DNA of 64,000 nt from Magicicada septendecula (GCA_034769895.1 CM068373.1:432865080-432929079); one strand, 5' to 3'; shown: positions 25,719 to 39,579, counted from the first letter of the stretch. Notes: a model not told the origin generated them from the letters alone. A program made the numbers and translations.

Positions 25719-26000
25719 GCTTAGTCATTCGCCTAGCACAAGCAGTTATGGTGCGGTCCACGAATACATGATGGCGTGTATACCATCTCTGAACGATTGG
25801 TCCAGCCAGTCGCCAGGCTTGAGGCGCGTCGCCGTGGCCCGCAGGAGCTTAGATGCGCGCTGGTGTGGTCGATGGGCTCGAGCGCCCGGAGGCGAGTTGT
25901 CCGGTGGGCGAATGGTTCCCACAATTAGGGCTTACACACCTCACGGTTTCCCGTTCTCTGACATCCAACCCTGCCGAGACGGCAAAGTAGGCGCTGACTG
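25719..26000 (+). other. GC-rich patch with 95-codon open frame, unrecognised
   Basis: A ~200-bp island far richer in G and C than its surroundings, open on the plus strand from 25714 to 26001 and on the minus strand from 25924 to 25733. The predicted peptide is rich in Arg, Ser, Gly and Pro and matches nothing I know. It could be an exon remnant, an element end or a horizontally introduced fragment. It directly abuts the Penelope insertion. Confidence 0.35.
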
Positions 26001-29000
26001 ATATTAGATACTGTATGTCTCTATGGCAGTCGTTGTGCTATCCCATCTTCAGCAAACCGCAGCCTAGGGCAAAACTCCTAATCTCGGGGGCCAAGAACTG
26101 ATCTCCAGCGGTACCATAACTTAATCGAATACCAGGTACTCATCCTCATTCTTCTTATTTGCATCTGTTTTTCTGATAATTTTTGATTTTTAATATTTAA
26201 AAATCCCACCTAATTTTAGGACACCAGAGAAAAGCAGAAAAATGGCGGGATTAAAATAGAACAGAATATCCACCACAGAAACCTGGACTTTTGATACTCA
26301 CAGGATAGCAACGTTAAAACTTAATATGAAACTATGGTATTGAACAATATTGTAATAATCTTCAGGTATGAAGTAATCAAAAAGTGTGCTTATAAAAATG
26401 CAATATGTGTATAAATTAATAAACAAATATAAGAATAAAATCACGATTGAATAATAATTTCAGATGGATTGAACGCCACGTCAAAATATTGAGTAGTCTG
26501 TCTATAGTTACTGTATTGGGCAAATACAGTAGGCCAAAACTGAACTTAAATAGGGAACATTTGGTAGAGCACTCTAGAACAACATTAAAATAATAAACAT
26601 GTTATCACAAAAAAAAATTAATGTATAAATTAATTTCTAGGGAAATTAGAATGATGTAACTGATTGACTAAGTTATACTAAATCAAAAAATTGCTATAAA
26701 TGTTGAGGTTGATATTTCTACAGAGGAGCCCATTTATATAAATACAATAATTTAGTAGTTGAGGACATAAAAATTACATCGAATCAAAACTGATGGAATA
26801 CAAAGTAGATTTCCTACAAGATCCAAGTATAAATCAGCTATAACAAAACCAATATAAATTCATAAAAGAAATAAAACCAATATAGAATTGTATTAAAAAA
26901 ACAAAAATATGACAACATTGACATAGGAGAGAAGAACATTAAGAAACTATTAAAAACGCAGAAAGAGAAGATGTATGTAAATGACTTTATAGATTACAGT
27001 AAAGAGGTTAAAGATATGAACAGACAAACTGAAAATTGTGATTACAAAAAGGAAAGACGCTTTCCTAAAAAAAAATACAACTTCTGTCGTAATTAGATAA
27101 TACAACAAACGTTCACTAGATGCAAGGGACATCTGATTCAACGTATAGTGCAATACGTTAAAAAATTGGTAATCATTATAGACTTGATGACGTTAGACTA
27201 TCTTGATGACGCTACCTACTAATATCTGGATTATATACACTTAATGAACAGTTTCATATCGATGGTTTATACTATAGTCACCGCACCGGGTGACCAACTA
27301 ACCTGAATTCTTTTTTCATTTAACTGTTAGTTTTATCAGTTTACTGGCGATTTTGTTTGAAATTACTGGCGTGCGAGATTAGCTGGAAAACATTTGAGAG
27401 AAATTACTACTCAGATGGGTATAAACAGAGAAATATATAGTATTGAAATAAATATTAAACAACCAGATACTGTAGCTTCATATGGTTTATAGTCTCTTCT
27501 ATAAATATTTCAAATTAGAGGTGTTAAACTTTCTAGCCGTTTACGATAATAGGTCAAAACTAAATGACAGTTCAACTGATGGTTAATGATATTCCAAAAT
27601 ATGACTCAATACCGGTACTTTTTCATCGTAAGCATACTGGTAGTTCGTTTTTTTATGACAACTGCATCTTTGGTAAGTTCAGTTTGTCACAAACTGTCTT
27701 TAGTTTTACCTACACACAACTTCATCTGGTATTTTATTTAAATTCTCTTTAAACCAAACGTCCTATTATTACCCTTTTCATTTATTCTACGTACACAATG
27801 CTAATAAATTTTATGTCAAATAAGCTGTACGAGTCAGTGCTGCTTTCTGATGCACAGTGACAGTTATATGTAAATAGTTCCCACGCCAAACAAAACCTGC
27901 AAATAAATCTTGTTTAAATATTACAACGATTTTAATCTGAACGTTTATACAAACAGAAGAGGAAGGACGTTAGTGCAACAGTTGTAGGAAAGTATAAATC
28001 TTTATGCTGCCTGGGACGTTAAACTGTTTCCATTGTGAACGGTAGGTTCTGCACCAGGTGCTTTGAATGGCTGCAACTTAACGTCTGTAACCTTTGCGGA
28101 CTGTGTAGTTATTGTTGTTTAAACTACTTCATAAACAGTGAAACATTTTTATAACAACATAACTGTGTAACTTACGCATTATATCACTCATAAATTTAGC
28201 GTATTAAGCTACTAAGTACAAAAACACTTAATATCTTTAAATTATATGTTTATATGTTTACTAGAAAATTTACATTGACAGAGTGATAAGATCTTTTACG
28301 AAATAAAGGAGGATTACTTGTTTGACTAGCCTTTGTACAAAAAGTAAAATTACTTCAATACAGGCTATTTTCATTTACCTCAACAATTCCTACGTCTCGG
28401 TATGATACGCATAAATATTCATTATACTATAACAGTCTAAATTACCATTTCTCTGAAAACACAATGTCAATACAAAAGAAGAGGAAAGCAAAACAAATAT
28501 TAGACAACGAAGTAATACTGTCTGGGGAATCTGTATTGTCAATTCCAAGCACATTGAGTAGAAGTTTATTTTTATTAATAAATAACCTTGGTATTGTACA
28601 AATAGAATATAATATGGAGTTCTGATAGCTCTTGTGTTAAAAGCATGAGTTAATATTATTATCTCACAACGAAAAGGAAGATGTATTGCGTTTAAGATGT
28701 TTTGGTAAAAAAATAGTAACGATACAGTCGTCGATTTGAATATTGACGTAACAAAACAGGGCGTAGATTGTAAGATTACGTTTAACAATAAAGCAAAATG
28801 CTAAGAAGAGTATACTTTTATTTTTCAAGGTTTTCCTGAAACTAGATAAATACTGGTATCTTCTGTAATTTGGAGAACTCGCTCACTATTAAAAAAAAAT
28901 TAGTATTACATACTTTTGATATTTAGTTTTTTGCAGTTATAGGAAAAATTACAAAAATTCCGATTACTCGTTATTTCCTTAGTAATATAACAATTGAATA

Positions 29001-29942
29001 GTTTACATTCGTAGAAATAAGACCAAGTCGTATTATTTGGATTTGGGATACGATTCCTTTTAGTCTACCACACTCCTGGATTTTTACAATTTTTTTCAAA
29101 TTTTTTGCTATATTTTTATAGTCAGTCGGTGTCTAAAAAATTAAAAATTTTAAAAATTAACACTAAATTTAGATACTAATTAAATTCTCTTTATTTTGTT
29201 ACCCATCATGAATATTTGCAATTTTATGAAAATTTCTACACACTTTGTAAATCTTGGTGGCCAAAAAGTTTAAGTTCTCAAAAGTAAACACTCTATTCAC
29301 ATTTTGGTTAAAAGTCCCGTTAATTTAATACCAGACACAGGCTTTTGCAATTTTTTAATAATTTTGAAGCCTCACATTTCTTTTGTCTGATTTAATATTT
29401 TTTTTTTCTAGGGAACAATTTAAAAGAAAAAAGAGTTCTGAAAAGCAAAAATACGGATACGCGTGCCTTGTTTTTCGGATATCGGTTGATGCGTTCAAAT
29501 TTACTGTAACACGTAACCCAAACAGAAAGAGAGAGAGAGACAGAAAGAGAGAGTAGACAGACAAATGCAAAACGGTCGAGTCAAAGCTGACATAACAGTC
29601 TATATTAATAACCTATATTGGAAGTTATATTTTTATTTAATTTTTGCAACAATATTTTGGTATTTACTGCTAACAAAAACAAAGATTTAGTTATTTACTT
29701 GTTGACTGTAAGACTAGATATTTCTCCTATTTGTCAATAAAACTAACTGAATTCTATAACAACAGAATATTCAGAAAGCTTTATAAGCAAACAATTTATT
29801 GTCATTATAACGGTATTATCAAATTTGTCGTGCCCTAGACAAAAGTGCAACAACGTCTGGACTGAGGTATGTCAACGTCACAGCTATTGTTTATAATAAT
29901 TTTTGTAAATTAACTTTTAAATGCCTTTTGAGTGTTAACTTA
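26001..29942. other. AT-rich region without recognised genes
   Basis: Only short domain-free frames. A GA microsatellite lies at 29525-29560. No terminal repeats or coding relics were found by eye. Confidence 0.5.
29525..29560 (+). repeat. GA-rich microsatellite
   Basis: Repeated GA with interspersed CAGAAA units. Confidence 0.8.
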
Positions 29943-30818
29943 CACAGGGTGGTCCACGGGAATATGATAATTTAAAAATAAAGTAAGTAATATAAAGTAT
30001 ACTTTATTTACTTTTGTTTTATTATGTAATCACAGCAAATTTTATTTTATTTAGAGCTGTAAGTTTGTTTTTTAAATAAGGCCTCTTTAAAATGTTCTCC
30101 ATCTTTTTGTATGCAGTGCTGTAGTCTATCCCGTAAATTTCCCATCGCTGGTTACACCATGTTGTTTGTTATGTCTCTAATTTCTTCCTATATAGAATAT
30201 CGTTAATGTCATTAGGTTTATGAAGAAACACTCTAGACTGAGGAATATTCAGAGAAAGGAGTCGCATACTGACAGATGTGGAGATCGTGCCGGCCATGCA
30301 ACATCTACTCCTCTGGAAATCACGTGGCCTGGAAACACCTCTCGAAATTCAACCATGGATGCTCTGGCAGTGTCGTCCGTTGCTCCATCCTGCTAGAAAC
30401 ACTTATCGTTCAAGTTGATGGCACGACGATACACTTCAGGAGCAAGGAATTCCTGTAACATCACTGTGTCCTGTCACCGTTTGTTATTCGTCTTCTTAGA
30501 AATAAGGGCTTATGATCACAAAATTTTTCACAGCACACCAGACAGTTACGCGTGGACTGTGAACAGGATGCATACGTTGCTACTGAGGATGTGTATTGTA
30601 TTTTAATGCAGAATAATCGCTGCGTATTCACAAATGAATCGGCATTTTTTAAATAAGTTTCAACTGCGAACGCAAGATGTGTGGCAGTCCACTGCTCCAT
30701 TGTAAGTGAAATGGCATCAGATATTCAAGGCCACAGCCAGACGGACTCTCACTTAGACTCCAGGATTGCCAACCTATGTCGCTTTAATAATCGTTAGATT
30801 CCCGTGGACTACCCTGTA
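29943..30818 (-). mobile_element. Mariner-like (IS630/Tc1 superfamily) transposon, copy 1
   Basis: About 876 bp with ~21-bp terminal inverted repeats built on ACAGGGT(G/A)GTCCACGGGAAT, one at 29944-29964 and the complement at 30798-30818, next to a TA at 29941-29942. A degraded transposase runs on the minus strand between them. Full-length relatives are around 1.2-1.3 kb, so the middle is internally deleted. The same family is present at 39133-49456, where it has been split by later insertions. Confidence 0.85.
30060..30700 (-). pseudogene. Mariner-like transposase, internally deleted
   Basis: On the minus strand a start at 30700 opens with MEQWTATHLAFAVETYLKN followed by NADSFVNTQRLF. This is the N-terminal helix-turn-helix typical of one insect IS630/mariner-like family (the type I associate with DUF4817). 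The frame then jumps to SPRVTVWCAV. A catalytic-core block follows: a degraded QDGAT, then PARSPHLSVCDSF, which holds a DDE/D-triad aspartate. It ends with the block NNMV..AMGNLRDRLQHCI, followed by KDGEHFKEALF. Several stops and frameshifts are present and the DNA-binding to first-aspartate segment is missing, so no active enzyme is possible. A transposase of this type cuts at the TIRs and inserts at TA. Confidence 0.8.
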
Positions 30819-31305
30819 CTATGTTGACTTTTTAGTTTTAAACAACCAGCACTGATTTCGATTATGGACGATGTAGTGAATGCATACAACTCGAACTCGA
30901 GATAGAAATTTGTGGTAAAAGTACCAGAAGCGTACTATTAAGGATTTGGGGTGTTGTAGGTATCTGGAGGTGAAAAAATCGGCACAAGATAGGAGTATCT
31001 GGAGGGACGCATAAAACCCGTCAGGCGATGATGACAGAAAACAAGGCTTCGATATCCGATCAAAAAAAAAAAAAAATGTTAGTTTTTTGTCTGAAATGTA
31101 CAATTGTCAGAATTTGAAGTCAATAGAAACCAGGTTAATACTATTAGGCCTTTAATATTTTATACGAAAGGTTCACAAGTACAAGAGTGAGACAGAACAG
31201 CACGTACAACCCTTACGAGATCGCTTGTTATTTACGCAAGTTTCTCGACTTTTCCGTTCATTTACATTTAGCAAAATTTCTAGTGCGTAGCAAAGTGATC
31301 CTTGT
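30819..31305. other. AT-rich spacer with poly-A run
   Basis: A 14-A run near 31062-31075. No coding feature recognised. Confidence 0.45.
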
Positions 31306-31309
31306 GGCC

Positions 31310-31512
31310 ATTATTGAGTTAATTAATGCAAACTGTAATAAGCTGAAATTTATTGTTGTTAACAAACTTAACTTGAATTGCTGTATATAAGTGTCTTTGT
31401 TGATTTTTAACTTCTGTTATGTCTAAATAAAGATTAGTAATTTGCGACTTCACTGGTGTCAGTTGTTCTGTTTCCACTGTGCAAGACGACGATCTGTGTG
31501 ACCGTCGAAACA
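31310..31512 (-). repeat. L1-family LTR-like repeat, copy c (partial, divergent)
   Basis: Reading the minus strand from 31512 gives TGTTTCGACGGTCACACAG, then a CGTCGTC and CAGTGGAAAC block, GACACCAGTGAAGTC, and AACAAACTTAAC-type sequence, in the same order as other L1 copies. Only the first ~200 bp align convincingly; the rest of the LTR is lost or too diverged. Confidence 0.55.
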
Positions 31513-34500
31513 TTATGTTATATTATGCAAAACGTTCACAAGTACAGCAGTCAGATCTTACAGCGATACGTACACCGTTTATATTTTCTTCAGCCTTCAA
31601 CTTACAGTATAAAGAGATATCAGAAAGAATTAACATAACAAAGCGTCGCGCTTCCAGTCAAAACAACTTTTTGTCGCCATTAAAGGTTACGTCAGTTACT
31701 CACAACACAAGAAAGATTTATACTAAAATACATGTTTACCAATGAACACGTTTAATAATATCTTTTTAAAATGTTATTGATGTTTAAGGCTACTAAGCTA
31801 TAGTACTTTCCGGTTCAACAATAATATGAGGACGTTATGAAAAGCTTTAGTAATTAAGTCGTATTTTGCCAAAGAAGTGTAGCTATTAATATGTCGATTA
31901 GCTTTACAAAAATTTTGAAGGTTATTGTTTTGTTTTATTAGTTATACACAAAACAAATATTACTGTATTACAAACAAGTATTACAAAACAAATTTAAAAA
32001 AAACTGTGAAAAGCGATTCAACAACGGCAATCTTTGTAAAATAAATCTTTACAATTGGGAGTCGTTTTCATACATGAGAACAATGAATAAATATAACGCC
32101 CTCCGCGAAAGGCTCGAAACAATTAATTCTACCTGCTAGCTCTTCTAAGCCCAATTAGGCCTGTACAATCCTTGTTTCACAATTATAATTGGTGAAGTAC
32201 ACGATATATTACAAGCGTGTACTTCACTTTATTAAGTAAATTATTAATCTGTAATAATCATTTGTGATCTGTCATAAGACTCTTCCTTAAGCATTTAGTA
32301 AGTTCCTTCAAGTGTTTTTCTCCTTATTTAATAGTTTTCAAATAAGTTTTTAAAACATAAACTTCTCAATAGAAACTTAAACCAACAACAATGTTAGTAA
32401 CCAAAACAGATAAGCAAAAGAGATTTTGCTAAGCTTGTTTTGTACTGGTAACTAATATCGTAGATGATTCTGACTCGTCAATAACTTACACATTATAACA
32501 AATAATATTCTCCTGGTTTAAAAAATCAGGCGTACACGGAGACTTGATTACTAACAAGAATTCGGAAAGAAAAATATGTTCTTGTTGTTTATACATTTGA
32601 CATTTTTCAAAACTCAATGCCAATGCAAAGGGATTACCATACGTTGGAGCATCCAACTAAAGATTTGTAAAGAAAAAAATATAATAAGCAATAAGATAAC
32701 TAAATTGAAAGAGAAAATTTACCTGAAAATCTACACATTGGCCTGATGGTTCACTTAATTGTTCGGAGTTTCATGAATAACGTTTTATTCTACTATACTT
32801 GAAAACAGAAAGTGATCATTTGGGCACAGTCCACGCTGCATTATAAGAAAACGAAACAGTTAAAACATAAAACGTCTATATTAAGAGACAGCTTAATACG
32901 GGTTCTGAAAAGGAGTGATAAAAAGCATCAAGCTCCTAATACGAATTCCCTATATCCCTATATAAAAATTCTTACTGACAAGCAAATATATTGTTTAAGA
33001 GAAACGTATATAGTTAACTGAATTGGAAAGTTATAGATGTGGCAGAAAACCAAAATAAAGACAACAAGAAGATTGCCGTTCACAAGATCGTCAGGAGACA
33101 AAATGGGCAACAACAAGCAATTTATGAAATCAAAATTAAAAATCCTATCTGTTTGTGGCCATCTTAACCAATGCCAAAAATAAGACTCATTTCAGAAGCT
33201 ACTGAAATACTTGAAAAACTTAAATAATATTATTCGGAAAAGATTACTCTAAATCAAGAGATAATACAGAAAATCTGAATTATTTGCTGACCACTTGTTT
33301 AGAACGTTACAGTTGTAATGTGTCAAGAGTCAGTCGTTACTACTTTCAGCTGATAAAAATCATTTATTAACGACAGAAAAAAGGGTTACGTAAATGGTTT
33401 CAGTTATTACACCAAAATAACATTTGAAATCAGAATATAATATGTAACGTTTCACACGAACACAAAAACAATATGTAGGCATAAGGCTAAATGTGAAGCC
33501 GCTTTGGAAATTAAAAATTTAAAATGTAATTACTGACGTTAACCAATATTTATATAAATGTAATATCTATTTGTATGACAATGCCACTTTTCAAAAACAT
33601 TAATTTTTGTCTCTTTCCAATAGAATATTGCTCTCTAAGTCGCACACCAGAATTGACTAAGCCCTTTTCCTGACGGATTTTTTAGCCCTTATGTCTGTGT
33701 TTTTGAGGAGTGTATGCTACTTTACATCACTTCTATTATCATTTTTGTTATAGCAAAAAACTAGTAAAACAATTAAAAAATTATAAATTTTCTTGAACGA
33801 GGCAGTGTTAGAGTTTCCACTTTCGAACATCAAAATTTCGTACTCTAAACATTAAGCGTTAATTAACGATTTAAATCCACGGCAACTTTCTAACTTTGTT
33901 AAATTAGTTGGTTGCTTTGGTGAAATAATGTGGGACTGTTTTTCGGTGTTGATTTAATGAATTATTTTCAAACGTCTACTGGATGACTGTGACGACTGTG
34001 ACTTTATGAACGGTTTTACACGACTGCACTTAACACTTAATTTTTATTGGTCTTAATTTTTGTTATTTTGTAACATTTTAGTAGTCGTGGGCGAGGTGAC
34101 CGATGATTTGCTTGTTTTTGGAGCCAAAAACCCTAGCTATCTAACTAGATAGTTGATATCTAACCACCAGATAGATTGTCGGCATATAGTGTTTGACAAT
34201 AGCTGGGCAATTACTGAATGGATTGGCCCATTGGGGTTAGTTCAATTTTAATAAAACAAATGATTTAAAAAAAAATGTAAAGTTTTATATCCTTGTGCTC
34301 CAAGGATACTTTCCTACACATTCGTAAGTTATACAGAACAATAGGAAAGTGAAAATTACTAACTGGTTTTGCCCGTTTTTAGTACTATTTTACAAAATAG
34401 TAAAAAAACTAACAATTGCAAAGCATTCACTTCTTTCTTTTTATTCCTTTTTCCCTCATGACAATTTGGTAGTTTGATTTAATTTAGGCAATCTTTGATT

Positions 34501-37289
34501 TAATATTTGTTTTTCCTAAATCTTACTAATCTACACCAACTTTTTTGTATCATGCATGACAGCAAAACCAATATCATAACCTGCCTGCCGATCGTACTGG
34601 AAAACAGTGGCTACGATATTTTCATTTTTTTATGGTATTGTATAAAAAAAGTTTTTTTTTCGTTCCATTTTCTATACTCTTTGAGAAAAATTAAAGAAAT
34701 TTCGACGAAACCGAAACATCGAAGCATGATAATGTTATTAGGCTTTTGAAACGTATAATGTGCATATAACGAATATTTACTATCTAACAAACATTATCAT
34801 GTTAAAACGACAGAGACCGAATGTTTCTAGACTGTGGGGATCGAAAGTGTGGAAGCGTTACATTTTTCGACGACGTTACATTTTTGTGGAATGACCCCCA
34901 GCCTAAAAACATTATGTTTAAAAGTGTTGTGATTTAACAGTTATCCTGTGTATATGTTAAATAGCTTAAATTCGGTTGTAAAACCTTTTTAAACCGAAAT
35001 AAAACTGTTGCCCACCAAAATAGAAGAATAGTCGATTAGAACATTCATCATCCGATCAGCTTGAAAACTCTAATCGGGAACTTTTCAATAGTGGTGTGCT
35101 ACAGCGTTATTTCTGTTTGTGATTATAACCATTATCACAACTTTATTAATTTAAAAAAAATTAGTAAACTATGTTTTTTTTTAGTTTTTCCGTCATATCA
35201 CTGAAAATAGGAATGCAGAAAGTCAATTACCTTACGTCTTTTACAATCTACCCCCTCTTGTACCAAATTTTCAAACACGTATGCTTTTATTGGAAACATC
35301 AAAACATTGGCAACATCAAGCATTACTTTTTATTATTATTATATTTTTTATTATTTTATTTCTATTTCTACAATTCTGATTTGTAATTCTAGGAGTGTAG
35401 TTCTCATCAATGTCGAGGTTATCTACATTATCAAGTAGTATAATAATAGTAATTAAAATGACAATGCTTTATGTAATATGCAATATATAATATTATAATC
35501 AAATTAAATTTTGATTTTTCTTCTTCATAATGACTGCATCTTTAAAAGGATGAGCACAGACACACAATGGAATTGAAGAATTTATGGAACTGAAGTTACT
35601 ACCTACACCAGTCAATTAAAGGAGTACTTATTCCGTCCATATATTATTAATTTGACTCAAATTATTTTATCGTACATTATCACTTTGTAATAGAGTAGCG
35701 TAAAAATCGAATAAAAATGTTCATTTAAATACAAGGTGAAAATCGTCACACTTTTTGTAGTATTTGCAGATTTAAAATATTACAGTTTATAATTCATGTT
35801 CTGTGTAAAACTTTCCAAGCTTTTTGATTTATTTTTTCAATTCTAACTAATTGCATAAATTTGGCTTGCATAAACTGAATTATTTTCATAGATTTATTGT
35901 ATTATAAAACTGACATCACAAAGTAAAATTTGTTTTTAGGGGCCCTACATCTAAAATATGCGTTACGTTCAACGTCGGTATGAAACCTGAATTACCTTCA
36001 ATTTACTTAAGACATGAAGTATGCTACACACACCTTTGGCGTGCGGTTCGCCAAATATTTACACTGCATTAGTCGAAAACATAGAGACAAAGTTAGTACG
36101 TCGGCCAAACCCGTGGTATACCGCAGTCGGCTTTGGTATTACTGGATGCCGCGAGCTTGCGAGGGAAACCACGCTCATACCCAGCTCTGTTCTGCATACG
36201 AAAAAAGTTTCGGTAATGAATTAGTTTTCAGATAATAAACTTCTGTTGTAAGCACCGCTCCACTTGTGTATCCGAATTTAATGCTAAACAACAGCTAAAC
36301 CACTACTGGACCAGTACTGATGCAGTTTTAGACAGTTAGAATTTGACTTCATAAACTCTCATACTATAAAGTAAAAACAATGCATATATTAAAACAATAA
36401 ATGTAAACAAATGGTAAAACACCTGTTTGTCAGCCAAAACTAACGGATTCCAATGATTTTTTAAGGTAATGTGGTAAGATATATTTATGAGACTATTATA
36501 TAATGGCAATTTTAAAATGTCGTCTATGCCAAGAGTGTGCTCAGCAAACATCTCTTTTACAACTTTTTGTAAACTTATTAAATAAACTCCTTTCAATCAA
36601 GTTTTGTAAAAAACTATATTAAAATCAATATTATTTCTAGTAAACATGGTAAACACCAAGTTGTTAGCAAAGTCATGTTAAAAATTCGAATATTTTAATT
36701 TTAAACTTAAATAATATTAAAAGATAATATAGGTTTACTTGCTTAATTAATAAACGGTAGCATCAGGCATACTGAGTAAACACTTGAATACTTTGCTTTC
36801 AACTTTATTAAACAGACGATATTTAAATCCCTTTTATTATACATCGTAATGGAAAAGTTATGATTAAGTGTAAAGCAATAAGAATTGTGTACCGAGTAAC
36901 TAGTACGAATTTAGAAATCAAAATATCATTTTAATCAGGTAAATTTAAACTTTTTGTCCTTTGTATATCATCTGGATTATCAACAAATATATTTACAAAA
37001 TCTTTAATCATCATTGAGTGAGATTCCTTTATTCACACGTTTAAATTTTTTGTGTATTACAAAAATGCCAAACACGTGTTTATAAATTTTGATTAAAATT
37101 GTTTTACATTATAACGTTTGTTTTAAACTTACGTTTGTTTCACAATAATTTGTTTGATTCTTCGCGAGTTGCAAATACTGTAGTTTACAATTTTTAAAAT
37201 ACAAAGCATACATAATGGTAAAATTTTAAATTAATGTTAACAAAATAGTTAAAACTGTAGAGATTGAAATTATAATAAACGTACTACTT
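31513..37289. other. Long AT-rich region without recognised genes
   Basis: No coding relic or terminal repeat recognised. A small GC-richer stretch at 36010-36235 is open in two plus frames (36014-36235 and 36021-36224) but has no recognisable domain. A near-palindrome CTATCTAACTAGATAG lies around 34136-34152. Confidence 0.5.
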
Positions 37290-37850
37290 ATATAATGGAA
37301 TTAGAAAAAGATTTGTTTCCCAAAGTACTGGAGAGGATAAGTAACGCCTTATGGACTCATTCTTCAATAAAGGGAAATATCCAACTGCATCTCCTCGTGG
37401 TGGGGATGAGCAACGCCTACAGGTGGCTAACGCGGCTCTGGGGACCGAGTGACATCCGGTATAATCTGTCCACCTCTGCTTGTTATTGCAGATAGAGGTT
37501 AGGGCACACTCTTGCCCTTGGAGCAAGAAATGCCCACTAAAGGAGGATGGCCTATCATTTGGCCAACGTCATAGGATGTAGGAGGGAAGGAGAAACCTTC
37601 GCATTAAAGATCCGTATGGATGTCTCATCCCCAACATCCAGGGATGGTATGGAGGCTCGTGTCCCGGGTAACAAGGATGAAGATTCTAACGGTCAGAGAT
37701 AAGCGAATGGAGCAACCCATCGTGTGGTTATAGTACGCATTATGGCTATACTTAAGCCATAAGACAGCAGTCTTGTCACGTCACCCTCTGCGGAGGGCTG
37801 GTAATTAATTACTTCCAGAGTAATTAATTACTCAAATTCTTCACAGTAGT
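37290..37850 (+). other. GC-richer, repeat-like segment of unknown origin
   Basis: Markedly GC-richer than its flanks, without an open frame longer than 80 codons. It ends in two copies of the palindrome GTAATTAATTAC (37801-37812 and 37820-37831). It lies directly upstream of a non-LTR tail, so it may belong to that element, but I recognise no endonuclease or RT block in it. Confidence 0.4.
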
Positions 37851-37854
37851 ATGG

Positions 37855-37963
37855 TTACAGCATCTAGACAGAATGGAAGAGATTTAGGAAGACCGAGAGC
37901 GAGATGGAGAGATACTCTGTGAAGACGGAACAGGCAAAGTGGCTACTCTGTGAGGTGCAGAAG
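37855..37963 (+). pseudogene. Non-LTR retrotransposon tail, fragment C
   Basis: Reads WLQHLDRMEE, then a GRPRARWRDTL-like run, a stop, and a 3-prime end GTGAAGACGGAACAGGC... passing into GAA repeats. Fragment E at 62645-62890 (minus strand) has the same WLQH..R(M/I)E block, the same run of bases around the stop and the same AGAAGAAG tail, so both are the 3-prime end of one family. Fragment C lacks about 50 bp that E retains between the two coding blocks. Confidence 0.65.
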
Positions 37964-38015
37964 AAGGAGAAGAAGAAGAAGAAGAAGAAGAAGAAGAAGA
38001 AGAAGAAGAAGAAGA
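37960..38015 (+). repeat. GAA trinucleotide repeat
   Basis: About 17 GAA units, placed as the 3-prime tail of non-LTR fragment C. Confidence 0.9.
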
Positions 38016-39132
38016 TAAATATTTGGAAAGCTAATTGACATTGTTACAGTTTTACTTCAGTGGATAGAAAACACATATATTTCAATCAATTTTAGTATTC
38101 ACATTTTTAAACTAGAAAACAACGTTGAATTTAGCGTAATCCTTTGTACAGTTTTTTAAAAATATTTTTGAGCATTTACGTAAAAAACATTGAACACTGT
38201 CATAACCACTGAAGCATTGTATACAACCTATTTTCTTTTCCTAGAATGTGGACTTACTTTTATAGAACACTGTTTAAATTATATTAAGAACTCTTAAACC
38301 TAATCAAATTAATGTTTTTGAGCCTTACCAAAAGTGCTATTATTCCAGATTTAATAAACGGTAGATCTAGTTCTATACGTAACAGGGTAACGCCTAATAA
38401 ACTAAAGAGTATTAGAAATAAATCTTGGCTTACACGAGTAACATTAACAATGAGTTACAGTAGTTGTTTTTGTAACATAATAATCGGTAAAAGTGTACTA
38501 TCACTAATAATTATAATTTCATTTGTAGTTCCATATTTTTTTACTGACGACTTTGTCATGTGTAACCATGACTGTTACGTTAGACCAAGATAATCTTGAA
38601 AATCGTTTTGAACCCGGATTTTGAATTCCTTTACATTTTTACTGTAAAATTACAATAAAATATTAAGTTGTTGTAAAAATAACTGCTATATTAAGTTGAC
38701 GCTTCCGGGTGTAGGAAAGATATATAAACGGGGAAGGTTTTTAACCAGGTTGCTGTTTCCATCTGAAATGAGCCGAGAGGCTTGAAAGCGCTCATGGAAG
38801 TGTAAGTGCGTATTAGGTAGCAACACAAATTTAGCAAAAGGAATGAAAATGGTTTAACAATTATTAGGCAATTACAATCTCTTATTTACGGTTGAAGTTA
38901 ATAGATGTAAAACATTTCTGACATATAGATAACTAGTATAGCGCAATATATTACGCCCACGGTGGCTAATCAGTGTAAATATCAAGGTTCTGGAATCTGT
39001 ACAGAGCTCACAGCAGGGAGCAACCGACAACTTTGGCCCTAGAGGCACTAACAGATATAAGCGTTTTTCCTACAGCTGGCCAATAACAGTTGCAACAGCT
39101 TTTACAAATACTTGTGCACTGTAAAAAATGTA
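38016..39132. other. AT-rich spacer with one structured motif
   Basis: No gene recognised. A TATATAAACGGGG box at 38720-38732 lies about 30 bp upstream of a stem-loop at 38757-38799, listed separately. Confidence 0.45.
38757..38799 (+). other. Stem-loop resembling a hammerhead-like fold
   Basis: TTCC (38757-38760) pairs with GGAA (38796-38799), and ATGAGC (38768-38773) with GCTCAT (38790-38795). Between them are CTGA.ATGAGCC, a GAGA loop and GGCTTGAAAG. The wording is close to a hammerhead core, but with two extra bases in CUGAUGA. It could also be an ordinary hairpin. Confidence 0.3.
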
Positions 39133-39252
39133 TAAGGCTGATCAACGGGACTAATCTGACGATTTTTAAAACAATATAGGTTGGCAACCCTGGCATGCAA
39201 GTGGGAATCGGACTGGCTGTGGCCTTGCATACCTGATACCGTTTCAGTTACA

Positions 39253-39307
39253 ATGGAACAGTGGACTGCTACACACTGTGCGTTTGTAGTGGAAACTTAT
39301 TTAAAAT
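39253..39307 (+). pseudogene. Mariner-like transposase, N-terminal piece
   Basis: ATG at 39253 opens MEQWTATHCAFVVETYLK, nearly identical to the start of the transposase at 30700 on the minus strand. It is cut at the junction with the repeat complex and resumes at 47018. Confidence 0.8.
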
Positions 39308-39579
39308 ATCGGTATGGAGAACCATACATGACTTCCATGTTCTAAGATTTATATTTAAAATGATTTACGAAATGAAATGTTTCCATAGAAACTACTTCTT
39401 TCCACATCAACTACTTCAACTATAATTTTTATTTATAGAAAATTACCCCCACCCCGTTCAACTAGCCTCTTCATTTATAGATATTTCATCTACGTTTCTA
39501 CAGTGGATTATTAAGATCTTCTTATCAGGATACTTTAAATATCATAATTAAGTACTTTACTCTTGTTACAACAAAAAAT

